Of a stretch of 64,000 bases of DNA, positions 12,301 through 22,509 are shown piece by piece. The stretch is taken from the NCBI GenBank assembly GCA_914767715.1, contig OU612072.1, positions 11,408,001 to 11,472,000 of the forward strand, read 5' to 3'. A program made the translations under genes and the position numbers. Each line of letters begins with the position of its first letter. Position 1 is the stretch's first letter. Source of the stretch: Membranipora membranacea. Its lineage: Eukaryota; Bryozoa; Gymnolaemata; Cheilostomatida; Membraniporidae. The notes beneath the pieces are model-generated. The model was not told where the DNA came from. It did no database searches and saw only the letters and a program-made list of their open reading frames with translations.

Positions 12301-14845
12301 GAGGTCCTGTCACGTTGCTGACCCTAAGAGCAAAAACTTGAGGGTCAGCTCATGAGTAACATGCCACCCTATTGAATATGCCCCATGATCTGGGTCACTC
12401 ATTGTAGTAGAGACCTGCCTCTTTGATCGTTGAAAGTGTTGGCATCTAGTGATGTGTTTTTAGGAATTTACTGCATATATCAATCTCATTCATGCTTGAA
12501 CCAGATTTTGACAGAGAAAAATCCCTAAAATCCTGTGCCAAGTTGAAATAGACTATTCCTTGCAGCCAATCATGACTAAGGGAAGGTAAGGGCATAATCT
12601 TCTCACATTTTCAAGCTCAAATTAAAAAAACTCTAGAACCCCGTCATTTCTTGATTGCAGCATTTCTCTTTCTCAAAATTTACTGGTAACTCATAGCTGC
12701 AAATGCTATATAACATACATGGTTCTTCATTGTCAAGCTGAGTACTCACATGAATTGATAGCAATCTACTGATGCATTGGTCGTAACCGAGAATCCACCT
12801 GTTGCTCCGCTGACAGTCACATTTTGACAATCACTTTCATCCCTCACTGTGAAAAAAAGTGAATGTACTGACTGAAAGAAGCGTTAATTTAGAACAGGAA
12901 CAGTATAGTATCTAGTAAGTCATAACCGCATTTCAGAACACAGAAGACTCTAATCTATTCATACCAGCTATCTGTATCAGGACGGGTTAGGTGAATGTTA
13001 CACGCCAGAATCTATAAGAATTTGCAGGCATCTTCTGCCAGTGACATTTAAACACTTTCATCAAAAAGTTATCGACGATAAAATACTGCACTGCGCAACG
13101 GGGATACCCCCAATTTCAACACACTCAGCTCCTGCAGACTTTGGACGGGAGGGGGGGGGAGGGGGGAGTTCACTGTGGTCTCCTTAGTTAATCACATATA
13201 AGATTCAGATCATCACACTTAAAAAGTTGAATATTCACAATTTACCTCACTGGCCTTCAGACTTTACATGGCCCAATCCCTCAAAAATTATGTTTAAAAA
13301 GCTACTCACTAACGCTTTTGGCTTCACAGTCAGGGAATTTTATTCCTTAATATACTCGCAACGCTTAAAGGCTTAGTTTGAGGCTGCTCTTTTATATCAC
13401 ATCTTATTCTCCATGTTTTAATCTATCATGTGATTCCAGCTTTAGAATCAAAATATAGAGGAAGTTATGGCCTCTCAAACTTCCAAGGTGACGGCAGTCT
13501 ATCGGCAGTAAGAATTAGCCAGCAATCCCAATGGTACGTCATAATCATCATACTTATTACGATACACTAATAATTAGGTTGATGATCAAAATGTTCAGAG
13601 ATATTGCAGTCACAGAGCTAGACCTGGTGGTACCATCGTCGTTGCATGCAGGTATTAAGACCCAGGTTCGATTCCCTCCTAGGTCTGAATTTTGATCATC
13701 ATCTTATCTGTGTGATTATTAGTGTAATAACTCATAATAAGTATAATGGTTGACATCCACTTATTCCCAATGCCGATTGAAGGCAATCTCCCTGGAAGTT
13801 TGAGAGGCCATAACTTCCTCAATATTTGGATTCTAAAGCTGGAATTCGCTCACATGATAGATTAAAATATGGAAAATAAGATGTGATGCAAAAGAGCAGC
13901 CTCAAACTAAGTCTTAAATTGCTGTGTTCTTGAAAAGCTGATCATTCCCTACGGCCTACACCATATTTTGATTTGGGATACAAAGATATCGATCCGGTAT
14001 CATGTGATGCAAAGCAAAAATGGCTTAGACATATTTCATCTCCCAGGGTAGCAATTATATTGGTCCATAAATCGTGACAAACTTGACAAGCGAACTGGCG
14101 CAACCAACGAGGAAGTACCCGCCTATCATGAGCTTTTTCAACTGAAGCGCTTAGCGCCTATGACTATATTTAACAATCTTTGTATTTGGTTATACATTTT
14201 GCACACATTGATCACAGCCATGTAAAAAAAACAAGTTGGCACAAAATCACATAAAAAAACAAAGTTGAGACATCAGAGAGTCATAGCGGACATATCCACT
14301 GGTCTGAGTAATGCCTACTATATGATCATGAGATGCGGACAAAGGTCTTCCAGGAAGAATGAAGATTAGGCCTTGTGAGGACTGGAATGTCAAGTTTGAG
14401 GACAGAAGAATGTGAGGAAAAAAAATTAATGTTTTCATGTGTGAAGATCTGATTCTTATGTGTGATTAACTGCAGGGACTGCTACATGATAATGTCCCCT
14501 CACCCTACATAGATTGACAATTAATCATTTGGCTGATAGTAACGCTAGTCAGCACAACTCGATATTGTGTTTGGACTTCCTTCGGCATAGTTTGAGCCCC
14601 CCAGACTTTTGCCCACCGCCCTACGGCCCCCTATGGCATAAAGTTTTCCTGTAGTCATATCTGACATCACAACATCAGCAACAAGCGTGTAAAAGGAAAT
14701 TCAAAGGATCGATATCACCACAAACTACCACGTATTGATTAATCTGTCTTTCTTAACAATAAAACACGGTATATATGGTATACTTACATGCCGCAGACGA
14801 GTGGATGAGACATACCAACAGCAGAGAGACCAGTAAAGCCTCCAT
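390..14845 (-). CDS. Multi-CUB-like secreted protein, 5' 17 exons (partial at left edge)
   Basis: Exons in transcription order: 14845-14788, 12846-12750, 12323-12166, 12006-11884, 11457-11263, 10631-10494, 10076-9953, 8599-8460, 7420-7322, 6122-6019, 4510-4401, 4022-3907, 3615-3499, 2934-2787, 2408-2269, 1716-1570 and 524-390. All junctions keep one frame, giving 716 codons so far, and the last exon ends with a donor, so the gene continues off the window. The first exon is a signal peptide (MEALLVSLLLVCLIHSSAA). CUB character is clearest in exons 7-9, with SPGYPTKPYPNNLDCKY near the start and a FKSDALGNAPGFSF-type end, and in exon 15 (GSFMSPRYPL). Each unit takes two or three exons, mostly with phase 1 borders. 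Many N-glycosylation sequons are present. Several units lack the usual four cysteines. I infer a secreted or membrane-bound adhesion or recognition protein; the family member is not recognised. Confidence 0.82.
1781..2146. repeat. MITE-like element with imperfect terminal inverted repeats
   Basis: The segment lies in an intron of the CUB gene. The left end reads ATTGGAGTTACTCCCTCT and the right end is close to its reverse complement (AGAGGGAGCAACTCCCAAAT). About 330 bases between them carry no coding signal. Similar ends (GCAACTCCAAAT-type) recur in other introns, for example near 55637 and 59235, which suggests a dispersed family. No clear target duplication was found. Confidence 0.4.
3005..3040. 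repeat. Perfect 17-bp hairpin in intron
   Basis: Two 17-base arms (CAGAGACTATAGATATA and its exact reverse complement) are separated by only two bases. It sits in the CUB gene intron between exons 13 and 14, about 70 bases upstream of the exon 14 acceptor on the minus strand. Nothing coding is near it. Confidence 0.7.
3324..3348. repeat. ACACAT microsatellite
   Basis: About four tandem copies of the hexamer ACACAT lie in a CUB gene intron. Confidence 0.7.
6714..6794. repeat. Short inverted repeat, MITE remnant
   Basis: An arm near 6714-6738 (AGCCAATGTGTTGGCTCTGAT) is followed by a near reverse complement at 6769-6794 (AATCAGAGCCAACATATTGG). A related arm occurs alone near 38968-38989, so this looks like a dispersed element end rather than a local accident. 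Confidence 0.4.
10945..11225. repeat. Degenerate CAATNTGCAATC minisatellite
   Basis: The stretch repeats variants of a roughly 11-17 base unit built on GCAATGTGCAATCTTT, best preserved at 11090-11145. It fills much of the intron between CUB exons 5 and 6. Open frames read through it are cysteine-rich repeats produced by the tandem array and are not regarded as genes. Confidence 0.65.
13362..13917. mobile_element. Foldback element with about 230-250 bp arms and tRNA-like loop
   Basis: The left arm (about 13362-13615) and right arm (about 13690-13917) are imperfect reverse complements. For example, CTTAGTTTGAGGCTGCTCTTT near 13370 is mirrored by AAAGAGCAGCCTCAAACTAAG near 13890. The arms flank a loop of about 75 bases that contains a tRNA-like segment. 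The element lies in the first, long intron of the CUB gene. No transposase frame is present, so it would be non-autonomous. Confidence 0.7.
13620..13686 (+). other. Degenerate tRNA-like sequence in foldback loop
   Basis: A 67-base segment begins AGACCT and ends AGGTCT, which pair perfectly as an acceptor stem. It contains GGTTCGATTCC, a match to the Pol III B box (GGTTCGANTCC). The T stem pairs poorly and the A box is weak, so this is more likely a tRNA-derived fragment than a working tRNA. Confidence 0.4.
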
Positions 14846-15812
14846 GTCGACAGCAACACTGTGATTTTATCTTCTGTAAACAAAATTTTAGTAATAACAG
14901 TCAAGCCAATAACCAGAGGATGACATTCATTGGTATTATCAGTAAAAGTCATAGATGCAAGTCCTCCAAAAGGCAATATTTCCACAGTATTTGGTTTTCC
15001 ACAGTATGGAAGCACTTGGCAATGCTGTAAGTAGCACCATAGTGAGTACTTCAAAAATCCTGAGGACTTAAGCAAATGTGTTGCTTCGAGTAAACTACAT
15101 AATAGATTATTCACCTGCTACAAAACGAAGCAAACCTATGATCCAAGATGGCAGTCCTATTCACAGCACACCTGCAGGAAGAAGTGGCTGAGCTTCTATT
15201 TGACACCAAAACAACAAGCTTGCTAATGATTATATTACTTTTAAAATCTTCCAATCAGAAGGCAGGCTTTCAGGGAATATATGTTTTAGAAGGGAATTTC
15301 CCTTCAGTATTGATAAGAATTTGCCGCTTTTCACATACCAGTACCACTTATAAACATGAATCACCAGCCACTGCATACAATGAAGCAAACTAAAGTACAT
15401 GCAACACTAATCGCTAAAATCCCATGCCATGATTACATGACAGAGGAACTCAACAGCAAACTTGCTTAAGAAATCATTCGTTTCATTTTGATATTTGAGT
15501 TTCATTTCAAAACTGTTTTGGTTGCAACTGGCAACACTATGCGTAGACCTACTTTAGACTGATAATTTGGTGCTGTGGTCCACAACATTATCAACAAGAA
15601 GTTTAATTCCTGTGTGACTTCAGAAAGCGGCCGTCCAACTGGCATCAGTTTGACAGCAATCTAAAAACGCCATGGTTGTACCCTAAATCACCAGATAGGG
15701 TCTGGTAGATCGCTTATCATGCGAGACAAGGATTACATTCCCAGTATCATGCATGCAAGCTCATAGGTTCCATGTTTGAGGCCAAGCAGGGAAGGGTAGT
15801 GAAATTTAGTTA
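14846..15812. other. Intergenic region upstream of the CUB gene
   Basis: This stretch lies between the CUB gene start on the minus strand and the LINE remnant. It should hold the CUB gene 5' UTR and promoter. Short open frames exist (for example 15148-15393 on the plus strand), but none has splice context or recognisable domains. I see no gene here. Confidence 0.4.
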
Positions 15813-15949
15813 TAGATTGTAGAATCTTCAAAAAAGGAGATAAAACAAAACCCGAGAACTATCGCCCAATCAGCCTGACATGCATCACCAGCAAACTGCT
15901 AGAGCATGTCATCACTAGCCACCTGATGAAGTTCAATGAGGGAAACCAC

Positions 15950-16186
15950 TGTTGTGTCCTCATATGCAGCGACCACTAATTAAGTCACGTGCTCAGTTAG
16001 CATGCTGCCGATAGTATAAATAAGGCATGCCATCACAATTATAATCAGTTGATGTACAGTTGATGTAAAGTTGATATACAGACATTTATAAGTCATTGAC
16101 ACAATGGTCACATAATAAATGTACACGCTCCAACAACAAATCAAACAGCTTGATTTATATACAACCAACAAAACACAAAATAAACA
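15950..16186 (+). repeat. 5' LTR
   Basis: This 237-bp repeat is bounded by TGTT...AACA. It contains a TATA-like box (TATAAATAA at 16015-16023) and a three-copy imperfect 11-12 base tandem (AGTTGATGTA-type, about 16048-16081). It should act as the element's promoter. Confidence 0.93.
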
Positions 16187-16204
16187 TTGGCGACGAGGAT
16201 AAAA
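16187..16204 (+). other. Primer-binding site
   Basis: TGGCGACGAGGAT follows the LTR end after a single T. The leading TGG is expected to pair with the CCA end of a primer tRNA; the tRNA identity was not determined. Confidence 0.7.
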
Positions 16205-16443
16205 CTCAAAAAGATTGAGGTGGAGAAGGAGACTATGCCAAAGAGGGTGATAGATCCATAAACAGACGGTACGCAGCCAAACACAGACACAGACTAAGCG
16301 AAGAACAGAAGCCCATGACAGTGACGGAGACAGAAAAGACTATCAGAATAAGATAAGTTGATTTCCGATTACTTGTAGTACTAAATTTAAACCTTTACCC
16401 ATTAGAAAATTTTCACTGAATAGCGCATATCAGATCATAAAAG

Positions 16444-17724
16444 ATGAGTCTAGATATAGGACGCCCAGGTAATTTTGAGGTAGAAGGTGAGGCAAGTGTA
16501 GTAGCTACAGCTTGGTTGGCATGGATCGAGGAGTTCGATTGCTATGCTGATTGTAAGGGTTTGTTCAACCCCAGTGGAACTTCCGCTAAGGAAACATCGC
16601 TTAGGAGACAACGCAAGGCATTGTTGTTGTTCTGTGGTGGACCACGTGTTCGGGAGGTGCTTAAGAATCATAACGATTCAATCGAGGAGGTTACTGAAAA
16701 ATGTCAGCCCGATGATTATGATGGCACAATTCAAATCTTGAACGCGCATTTTTTGGTAAAACCAAATAAAAGGTTCACGCGTCATGTGTTTAGGCAAATG
16801 CGTCAGACTGCAGGTGAGACGATAGCCCAATATGTAGGTAGACTTAGAAAAGGATCTGTAGGCTGTGAGTACGTTGATGTTAATGACTCGATAGTTGATC
16901 AGATTGTTTCAGGCTGCTATTACGATGCTCTTAGAAAAAAGTTCTTAGAAGCAGGGGCAACTCTTGACCTAGCAAAGCTAATGAGTATTTCAGCATCACA
17001 TGAAGCGGTGGAAATGCAAAATAGGGGAATGAGAAATGGTCAAAACCCTGGTGCTAGCGCTCATGCTAAAAGTAATGCTCATGAATTTCCCAATGCAACA
17101 GGTGGTGTCAACCGATTAGGTTCATTTGTTAGGCATGGAAATAGTGGCGGCAAGCCAAAACCCAGATATGAAAACTCCAATGGTGGTAAATCCTACAGAG
17201 GTACATCAAATCGTAAGTCAGCTGAATCATGTTATAGGTGTGGTTCTTCCAAGCATAGCGGTAGTGATACTAACTGCCCAGCTAAGGATAAGCAATGTTA
17301 TAAATGCTCAAAAATAGGTCATTTTGCTATTGCGTGTAGGAGTGTTGAACCTAAGAAAAAGGTGCATTCTATATTGTCAGCTGGTAGTCAAAATGCTGAT
17401 CAAGGTCAGGCAGCATTTCAGTGCAAAGCTATCAGGCCGAAGTTTAATCTAGACAAGCTTGAAATCAGAGTAGGAAACATTCCGCTTGATGTGCTTGTAG
17501 ATTCTGGCTCACAGAGCAATGTGATTAGTAAAGACACATTTGATTTACTTGTGTCAAGAGGTCTTAGAGCCAAAGTAGAGCCAACAGACCTGGAACTGTT
17601 TCCGTATACTGCTGATAAGCCCTTAGACTTGTTCGGATGCTTCAATGCGGAACTAGAAGCAGGAAATCAGCAGGCAACAGCTGAAATCATAATTATTAAA
17701 TATAGGGATCAGACTCGTTGTTGA
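16444..17724 (+). CDS. gag-pro: LTR element Gag-protease reading frame
   Basis: A 426-residue frame. Residues 1 to about 200 look like a gypsy capsid. A glycine- and asparagine-rich linker follows, then two zinc knuckles of the CCHC type (CYRCG... and CYKCSKIGHFAIAC, about residues 262-302). An aspartic protease with the active-site triad VDSGSQSN lies near residue 353. The frame ends at a TGA at 17722-17724 while the protease C-terminal part continues in another frame from about 17718. This could be a programmed shift, but the site (GTTGTTGAG) is not a canonical heptamer and a one-base deletion is equally likely. Confidence 0.92.
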   Translation: MSLDIGRPGNFEVEGEASVVATAWLAWIEEFDCYADCKGLFNPSGTSAKETSLRRQRKALLLFCGGPRVREVLKNHNDSIEEVTEKCQPDDYDGTIQILNAHFLVKPNKRFTRHVFRQMRQTAGETIAQYVGRLRKGSVGCEYVDVNDSIVDQIVSGCYYDALRKKFLEAGATLDLAKLMSISASHEAVEMQNRGMRNGQNPGASAHAKSNAHEFPNATGGVNRLGSFVRHGNSGGKPKPRYENSNGGKSYRGTSNRKSAESCYRCGSSKHSGSDTNCPAKDKQCYKCSKIGHFAIACRSVEPKKKVHSILSAGSQNADQGQAAFQCKAIRPKFNLDKLEIRVGNIPLDVLVDSGSQSNVISKDTFDLLVSRGLRAKVEPTDLELFPYTADKPLDLFGCFNAELEAGNQQATAEIIIIKYRDQTRC

Positions 17725-20471
17725 GTAATGATACATCTCATGCACTAAAACTAATCAAAATAGGCTACAATGTAGGAGTAAATAGCTTAGATTCTAATAC
17801 CAGTAATGTCAGTAATTACGGTAGTCTGCTAGATAACTATAAGAATTTATTTTCAGGCGTAGGTAAATTCAAAGGCCCAGATATAAAAATAGGAATAGAT
17901 CCTAATGTAGCTCCAGTGTGTCAACCATATAATCGCGTTCCATTCGCACTGAGGAGTAAAGTAGAGGCTAAACTAGAACAGCTAGTTAAATCAGATATCA
18001 TAGAGGTAGTAGCAAAGCCTACACAGTGGATTTCACCTTTGATTTCTGTATCTAAGGCTAATGGTGAGATTAGGCTATGTGTTGATATGCGTAGGGCAAA
18101 CCAGGCAATTATTAGGGAAAGACATCCCATGCCGACTGTTGATGATTTATTACAGGATATGAATGGCAGCAAGGTTTTCAGCAAGTTAGACATGAAGGAA
18201 GGTTTCACGCAATTTGCGCTGCATCCCGATTCAAGGGATATCACAACATTCAGTTGTCACATTGGCTTATACCGATATGAGAGGTTATTTTATGGTTGCT
18301 CTATGGCTACAGAGTAATTTTATGCAGAGATTCATAGATTGATTCAAGGCATTCCAGGTGTAGCAAACCTCGCTGATGATATTATTATACATGGCTCAGA
18401 CAGAGCTGAGCATGATGCTAGATTGATACAGGTTCTGGACAGGCTCAAATCAGCAGGATTGACACTCAACAGGCAGAAGTGTACATTTGGTGTTGATGAG
18501 TTAGAATTTGTAGGTCATAAACTGTCAGCAAAGGGCATCGATCCGATGGCTGGTAAAGTTGATGCTATAGTAAACGCTAAGGAACCAACATGCATAGAGG
18601 AGTTGCGTTCTTTCTTAGGATTAGCTAATTATTGTAGCAAGTTCATACCAGATTTCTCGACCAAGACAGAACCACTGCGCAGACTGAAAACGCAGCCAGT
18701 AGATGGCAAGCAGAAAGGTGTCAAAGAAAAATTTGTTCTCAACCAAGAGCAGATAGTAGCGTTTGAGAAAGTGAAGAAAAGTCTAGCCAGTAGTGAGACT
18801 TTAGGTTATTTTGATCTCAAATACCCGACTAAGGTGGTAGCTGATGCAAGTCCTTTTGGTTTAGGTGCTGTTCTTATCCAGGATCAGGAGGATGGACTAC
18901 GGGTTATTAGCTATGCATCGAGAAGTTTGAGTGATGTTGAATCTAGATACCATCAGACTGAAAGGGAAGCTCTAGGTTTGGTGTGGGCATATGAAAGATT
19001 CAAGCCATATTTGATCGTAGCAGACCCTCTCTCAAGGCTCGCAGCAAGTAAAGTTTGTGATTTGTCTCTCGCAAACAAGGCTGAAGCATATGTTAGATTT
19101 GTAGCTTTAAATTCTGTACCTAGAGCTATGACCGCTAAAGAGATAGAGAAAATTTCTTTAGATGACAAGGAATTATCCATTGTTAGGAAATGCATAAATT
19201 CAAATAATTTTGATGTTCGTGGTATATCAAAGTCGTATAAGCTAATTAGTGGTGAATTGTGTGTGATAGGAAACCTAGTATTGAGAGGCAGCAGAATAGT
19301 CATACCCTCTCAACTCAGACCACATGTTTTAAATTTAGCTCATACAGGACATCTAGGGATTGTTGGTACTAAGAGGAATTTGAGGACTAAGGTTTGGTGG
19401 CCAAACATTGATAGCGATGTGGATAAACACATCACAGCATGTCATGAGTGTCAATTAGTAGGTAAACCAAGTTCTCCGGAACCCATGTTGAGTTCTGACC
19501 TCCCAACAGCGCCATGGAAGGAAGTTGCGGTAGATCATTTTGGTCCAATTGGTCATACTAGCCAGTACTTGCTTGTTGTTATTGACTATTATAGTAGGTA
19601 TTTTGAGTGCATTCCGGTGAAATCGACCAGAGCTGCAACCACACTAAAGGCATTAGATGAAGTTTTTCAAACTCATGGAATCCCACAGTACATGAAAAGT
19701 GATTTAGGACCAGCTTTCATCTCGGAGGATTTTAGGAAATTCTGTGAGAATGTGGCAATTAAACACAGCAGGGGTACACCTAAGTGGCCTCAAGGTAATG
19801 GTCTTGTTGAATCATCGATGAAGTCCATAAAGAAAAGGCTTCAAATAGCCGTGACTACAGGAAAAGATTGGGGGAGTGAACTCCACAAGTATTTATTTTC
19901 TTATAGAAATACACCCCATCCTGCGACTGGTAAGAGTCCAGCAGAATTATTATTTGGTCGTGAGCTGCGTACCAAATTACCCATGTATGATAATGATAGT
20001 AAGTTAGATGATATTCAAGTCAGACAGCATGACGCTGAATATAAGGCTAAAGTAAAAGAATACACTGACCGTAAGCGCAAGGCTGCAAACTCTAGTATTT
20101 CTATCGGTGATGAAGTTTTACTCATCAGAGATCAAATTTCACAAAAAACTGACACCCGCTACTACAATGATATTTATGTAGTAGTGAACAAAAATGGGTC
20201 ACAAGTAACTGTACGATCCTCAGATGGACGAGAATATGTCCGTAACAGTTCCCATCTGAGACCCTACAAGAGAACTCATGAAATCATACACTCTTCTTTT
20301 GTAGATGCCGGTATCGTAGGCACCACAGAGGAAGAAAAGAGGGAAAATAGTGTCAGAAGATCGCCACGCCATAAGAACACTCCAGACAGATACACTAACT
20401 ATCTAAGCAGTCTCAATGATTACTACGACTTCTGTTACACATATTATCAAGGAAATCAGCCGAATACGTAA
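17718..20471 (+). pseudogene. pol: LTR element Pol frame (RT, truncated RNase H, integrase), with in-frame stop
   Basis: One frame interrupted by a TAA at 18315-18317. The first part carries the protease tail and the reverse transcriptase fingers/palm (KANGEIRLCVDMR, FSKLDMKEGF, YGCSMATE). After the stop, the same frame continues with LADDIIIHG (the catalytic DD box), the RT thumb (EFVGHKLS) and the first half of RNase H (VVADASPFGLGAVL). The sequence then jumps from RFKPYLIV directly to ADPLSRL, so the second half of RNase H and the tether are missing in frame. Integrase follows, with the HHCC zinc motif (AHTGH ... CHEC) and a D-D-E core (VDHFG, SDLGPAF, GLVESS). The C terminus has a PDRY-type tail. 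Confidence 0.9.
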
Positions 20472-20600
20472 TGTCAAAAGTGCCCGATGCACTGCAGCAC
20501 AACAGAGTCGAAATGAGAGTGAACTCCTGCGGTTTCATGCCAAGGCAAATCCTACCCCCACTGACAACGCGGATATCAGTGGTGCTTGTTCTCTATTTAC

Positions 20601-20646
20601 TTATATACAACCAACAAAACACAAAATAAACATTGGCGACGAGGAT
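20601..20646 (+). repeat. Internal 46-bp copy of the LTR end plus primer-binding site
   Basis: This segment is identical to 16155-16200, which spans the last 32 bases of the 5' LTR and 14 bases of the primer-binding region. It sits after the integrase stop and before the 3' LTR. It is not part of a normal element layout. Confidence 0.85.
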
Positions 20647-20840
20647 GGGATGGTAGCTGCTGGCCGCGATTGACTCTGAACATCTCTACACTATAAAGAG
20701 ATTCCATTGACATATCATTTACATACTAAAATATATTATTGCTGACAAATTTTATAAATAAGACATTTATGTTGCTGTAATATTTTATGCTCGCTTTTTG
20801 TATGTAAAGTTTTCAGATAATTACTCATTCAAGTTTAATG

Positions 20841-20853
20841 AGGAAAAGAGGGA
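20841..20853 (+). other. Polypurine tract
   Basis: AGGAAAAGAGGGA lies directly before the 3' LTR and would prime plus-strand synthesis. Confidence 0.85.
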
Positions 20854-21090
20854 TGTTGTGTCCTCATATGCAGCGACCACTAATTAATTCACGTGCTCAG
20901 TTAGCATGCTGCCGATAGTATAAATAAGGCATGCCATCACAATTATAATCAGTTGATGTACAGTTGATGTAAAGTTGATATACAGTCATTTATAAGTCAT
21001 TGACACAATGGTCACATAAAAAATGTACACGCTCCAACAACAAATCAAACAGCTTGATTTATATACAACCAACAAAACACAAAATAAACA
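20854..21090 (+). repeat. 3' LTR
   Basis: A 237-bp copy of the 5' LTR with three substitutions. It ends AAACA and is followed by the target duplication ACCAC. Confidence 0.93.
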
Positions 21091-21201
21091 ACCACCTCCT
21101 CTACAATCGCCAGCATGGCTTCAGGGTCAGGCTAAGCTGTGAAACCCAACTAGTGGAAGTTTTTTGATGACATCTCGAAAGAACTGGATGCCCGAAACGA
21201 A

Positions 21202-22250
21202 GTGGACGCCTGTCTGTTGGACTTCAGCAAGGCGTTTGATAAGGTGTGCCATGCCAAACTGCAGGCAAAGATGAGAAACATCGGTGTTAGCAAACAGATA
21301 ACTTACTGCACTGCCGCGTTCCTCAGAGATCAGACCCAGATTGTCACCCTCGAAGGAACCTCCTCTGAGACTTGTGCAGTGACCTCGGGCGTGCCCCAAG
21401 GCTCTGTACTCGGACCTGCCCTCTTCCTGTTGTACATCAACGACCTGCCTTCTGTAGTTAAATCCCAGGTGGGGTTGTTAGCTGATGATACCATCATCTA
21501 CACCACTACAGATCGATCAGCACAGCTCATCGAGGACTTGAAGAACCTGGAGGCATGGGACCAGGAAGCTAGGATGGAGTTCCACCCTGCCAAATGTGAG
21601 ATAATACGATTCAGCCGAAAGAGAAACAGGACAACTCTACCGCCATACAGATTGCATAACCAGATTATCCCCGTGACAAAGACCATCAAATACCTGGGAG
21701 TACATATCCAGAATGACCTCAAATGGCGGACGCACACAGTCTACGTTACCAATAAGGCATCAACAACACTAGGCTTCGTCAGGAGGACAATTCCCCCTCA
21801 GTCTACACAGCTCAGATGTAGGGCCTACAAACAGCTGTACGCCCCGTCCTAGAGTATGCCTTGTGCTCTTGGGATCCCCTTCCTAAGACTCTTGCCACCC
21901 AGACTGAAGCTGTACAAAGAAGATCTGCTCGTATGGTATTCAATATACCACGCATCAGTACAGCCTCAACCAACTGTATGCTCGATAGACTAGACCTGGA
22001 ACCTCTCGAAGACCGACGACAATGGAGACGCATTGGCCTGTTTAGGGCCATGCACTACCAAGAGATCAAGACACCAATAACAGAGTACACAGCACCATCA
22101 GACTGCCAAAAGATTACTTGCCGACATGGCCTCCAATATAAAGTTGAGCATCACAACACCAAAGCTCACATGTCCACATTCTTTGTGTGTACCAGTAAAG
22201 CATGGAATAACTTAGACCCCGAGGACTGTCTTCTCTGTCCCCCTGGCTAG
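21202..22250 (+). pseudogene. LINE reverse transcriptase fragment, frameshifted
   Basis: This is the longest readable part of the LINE ORF2. Frame one (21202-21852) carries motifs in the order FSKAFDKV, VPQGSVLGP, ADDT and the thumb region (KYLGVHIQNDLKWR). A one-base loss near 21845 moves the frame, and the remainder (about 21861-22250) continues with a typical LINE C-terminal segment (QRRSARMV, then WNNL). A frame break just upstream, near 21165 in a run of T, separates it from the earlier fingers region. No endonuclease domain is present. Confidence 0.85.
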
Positions 22251-22451
22251 CTACCCCACGCCCTACCCTGGTATCCTGACCTCGGAATGAAATATGGAGT
22301 GCCACGTAACCAAAGTCTTCAACCCTATGAAGCGGTGATCACGTCGGCAAGTACCAAGTAAGTAAGTAGCTGGGTCATGTGAACAACAACATGCACTGCA
22401 TTGCTAGAATCAATCCTGGTCTGTATGTAAGGAAAATCTTACATTCCTCCA

Positions 22452-22509
22452 CTTTGCCAATGTCCAGTAGCAACCACCCCATACTGATACTGGACATTGG
22501 TTGGCAAAG
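22452..22509. repeat. Inverted repeat, 18-22 bp arms
   Basis: CTTTGCCAATGTCCAGTA at 22452-22469 is mirrored by TACTGGACATTGG..GGCAAAG at 22488-22509 with a TT interruption. An 18-base loop separates the arms. Confidence 0.6.

Larger units (their letters stand above)
15950..21090 (+). mobile_element. Ty3/gypsy LTR retrotransposon (Mag-like), full length but defective
   Basis: The element has two 237-bp LTRs that differ at three positions (about 98.7% identical). They begin TGTTG and end AAACA. The 5-bp target duplication ACCAC occurs at 15945-15949 and 21091-21095. A primer-binding site follows the left LTR and a purine tract precedes the right LTR. Gag with two CCHC knuckles, protease, reverse transcriptase, partial RNase H and integrase are encoded in the order of Ty3/gypsy elements; the two CCHC knuckles and domain style resemble the Mag clade. 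It is defective through a frame change after protease, a stop in reverse transcriptase and a deletion in RNase H. Few LTR differences point to a fairly recent insertion. Confidence 0.93.
15813..22368 (+). mobile_element. 5'-truncated LINE (non-LTR retrotransposon), split by an LTR element
   Basis: Two LINE pieces, 15813-15949 and 21091-22368, belong to one element. The left piece encodes the reverse transcriptase start (IFKKGDK, then NYRPISL). The right piece resumes at the codon interrupted by the insertion. It continues through FSKAFDKV, SGVPQGSVLGP, the ADDT catalytic box and a C-terminal region ending near 22250. The 3' end is a short (AAGT)n tail near 22350-22368, as in several LINE clades. 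The element is dead: it is 5' truncated, frameshifted near 21165 and 21850, and interrupted by the gypsy-like insertion. The clade (CR1/Jockey/L2-like) is not resolved. Confidence 0.85.

Noticed and set aside
14725-15114. 129-residue minus-strand frame at the CUB gene start
   Set aside because: It overlaps the signal-peptide exon in another frame; the spliced model with an in-frame signal peptide explains the locus better.
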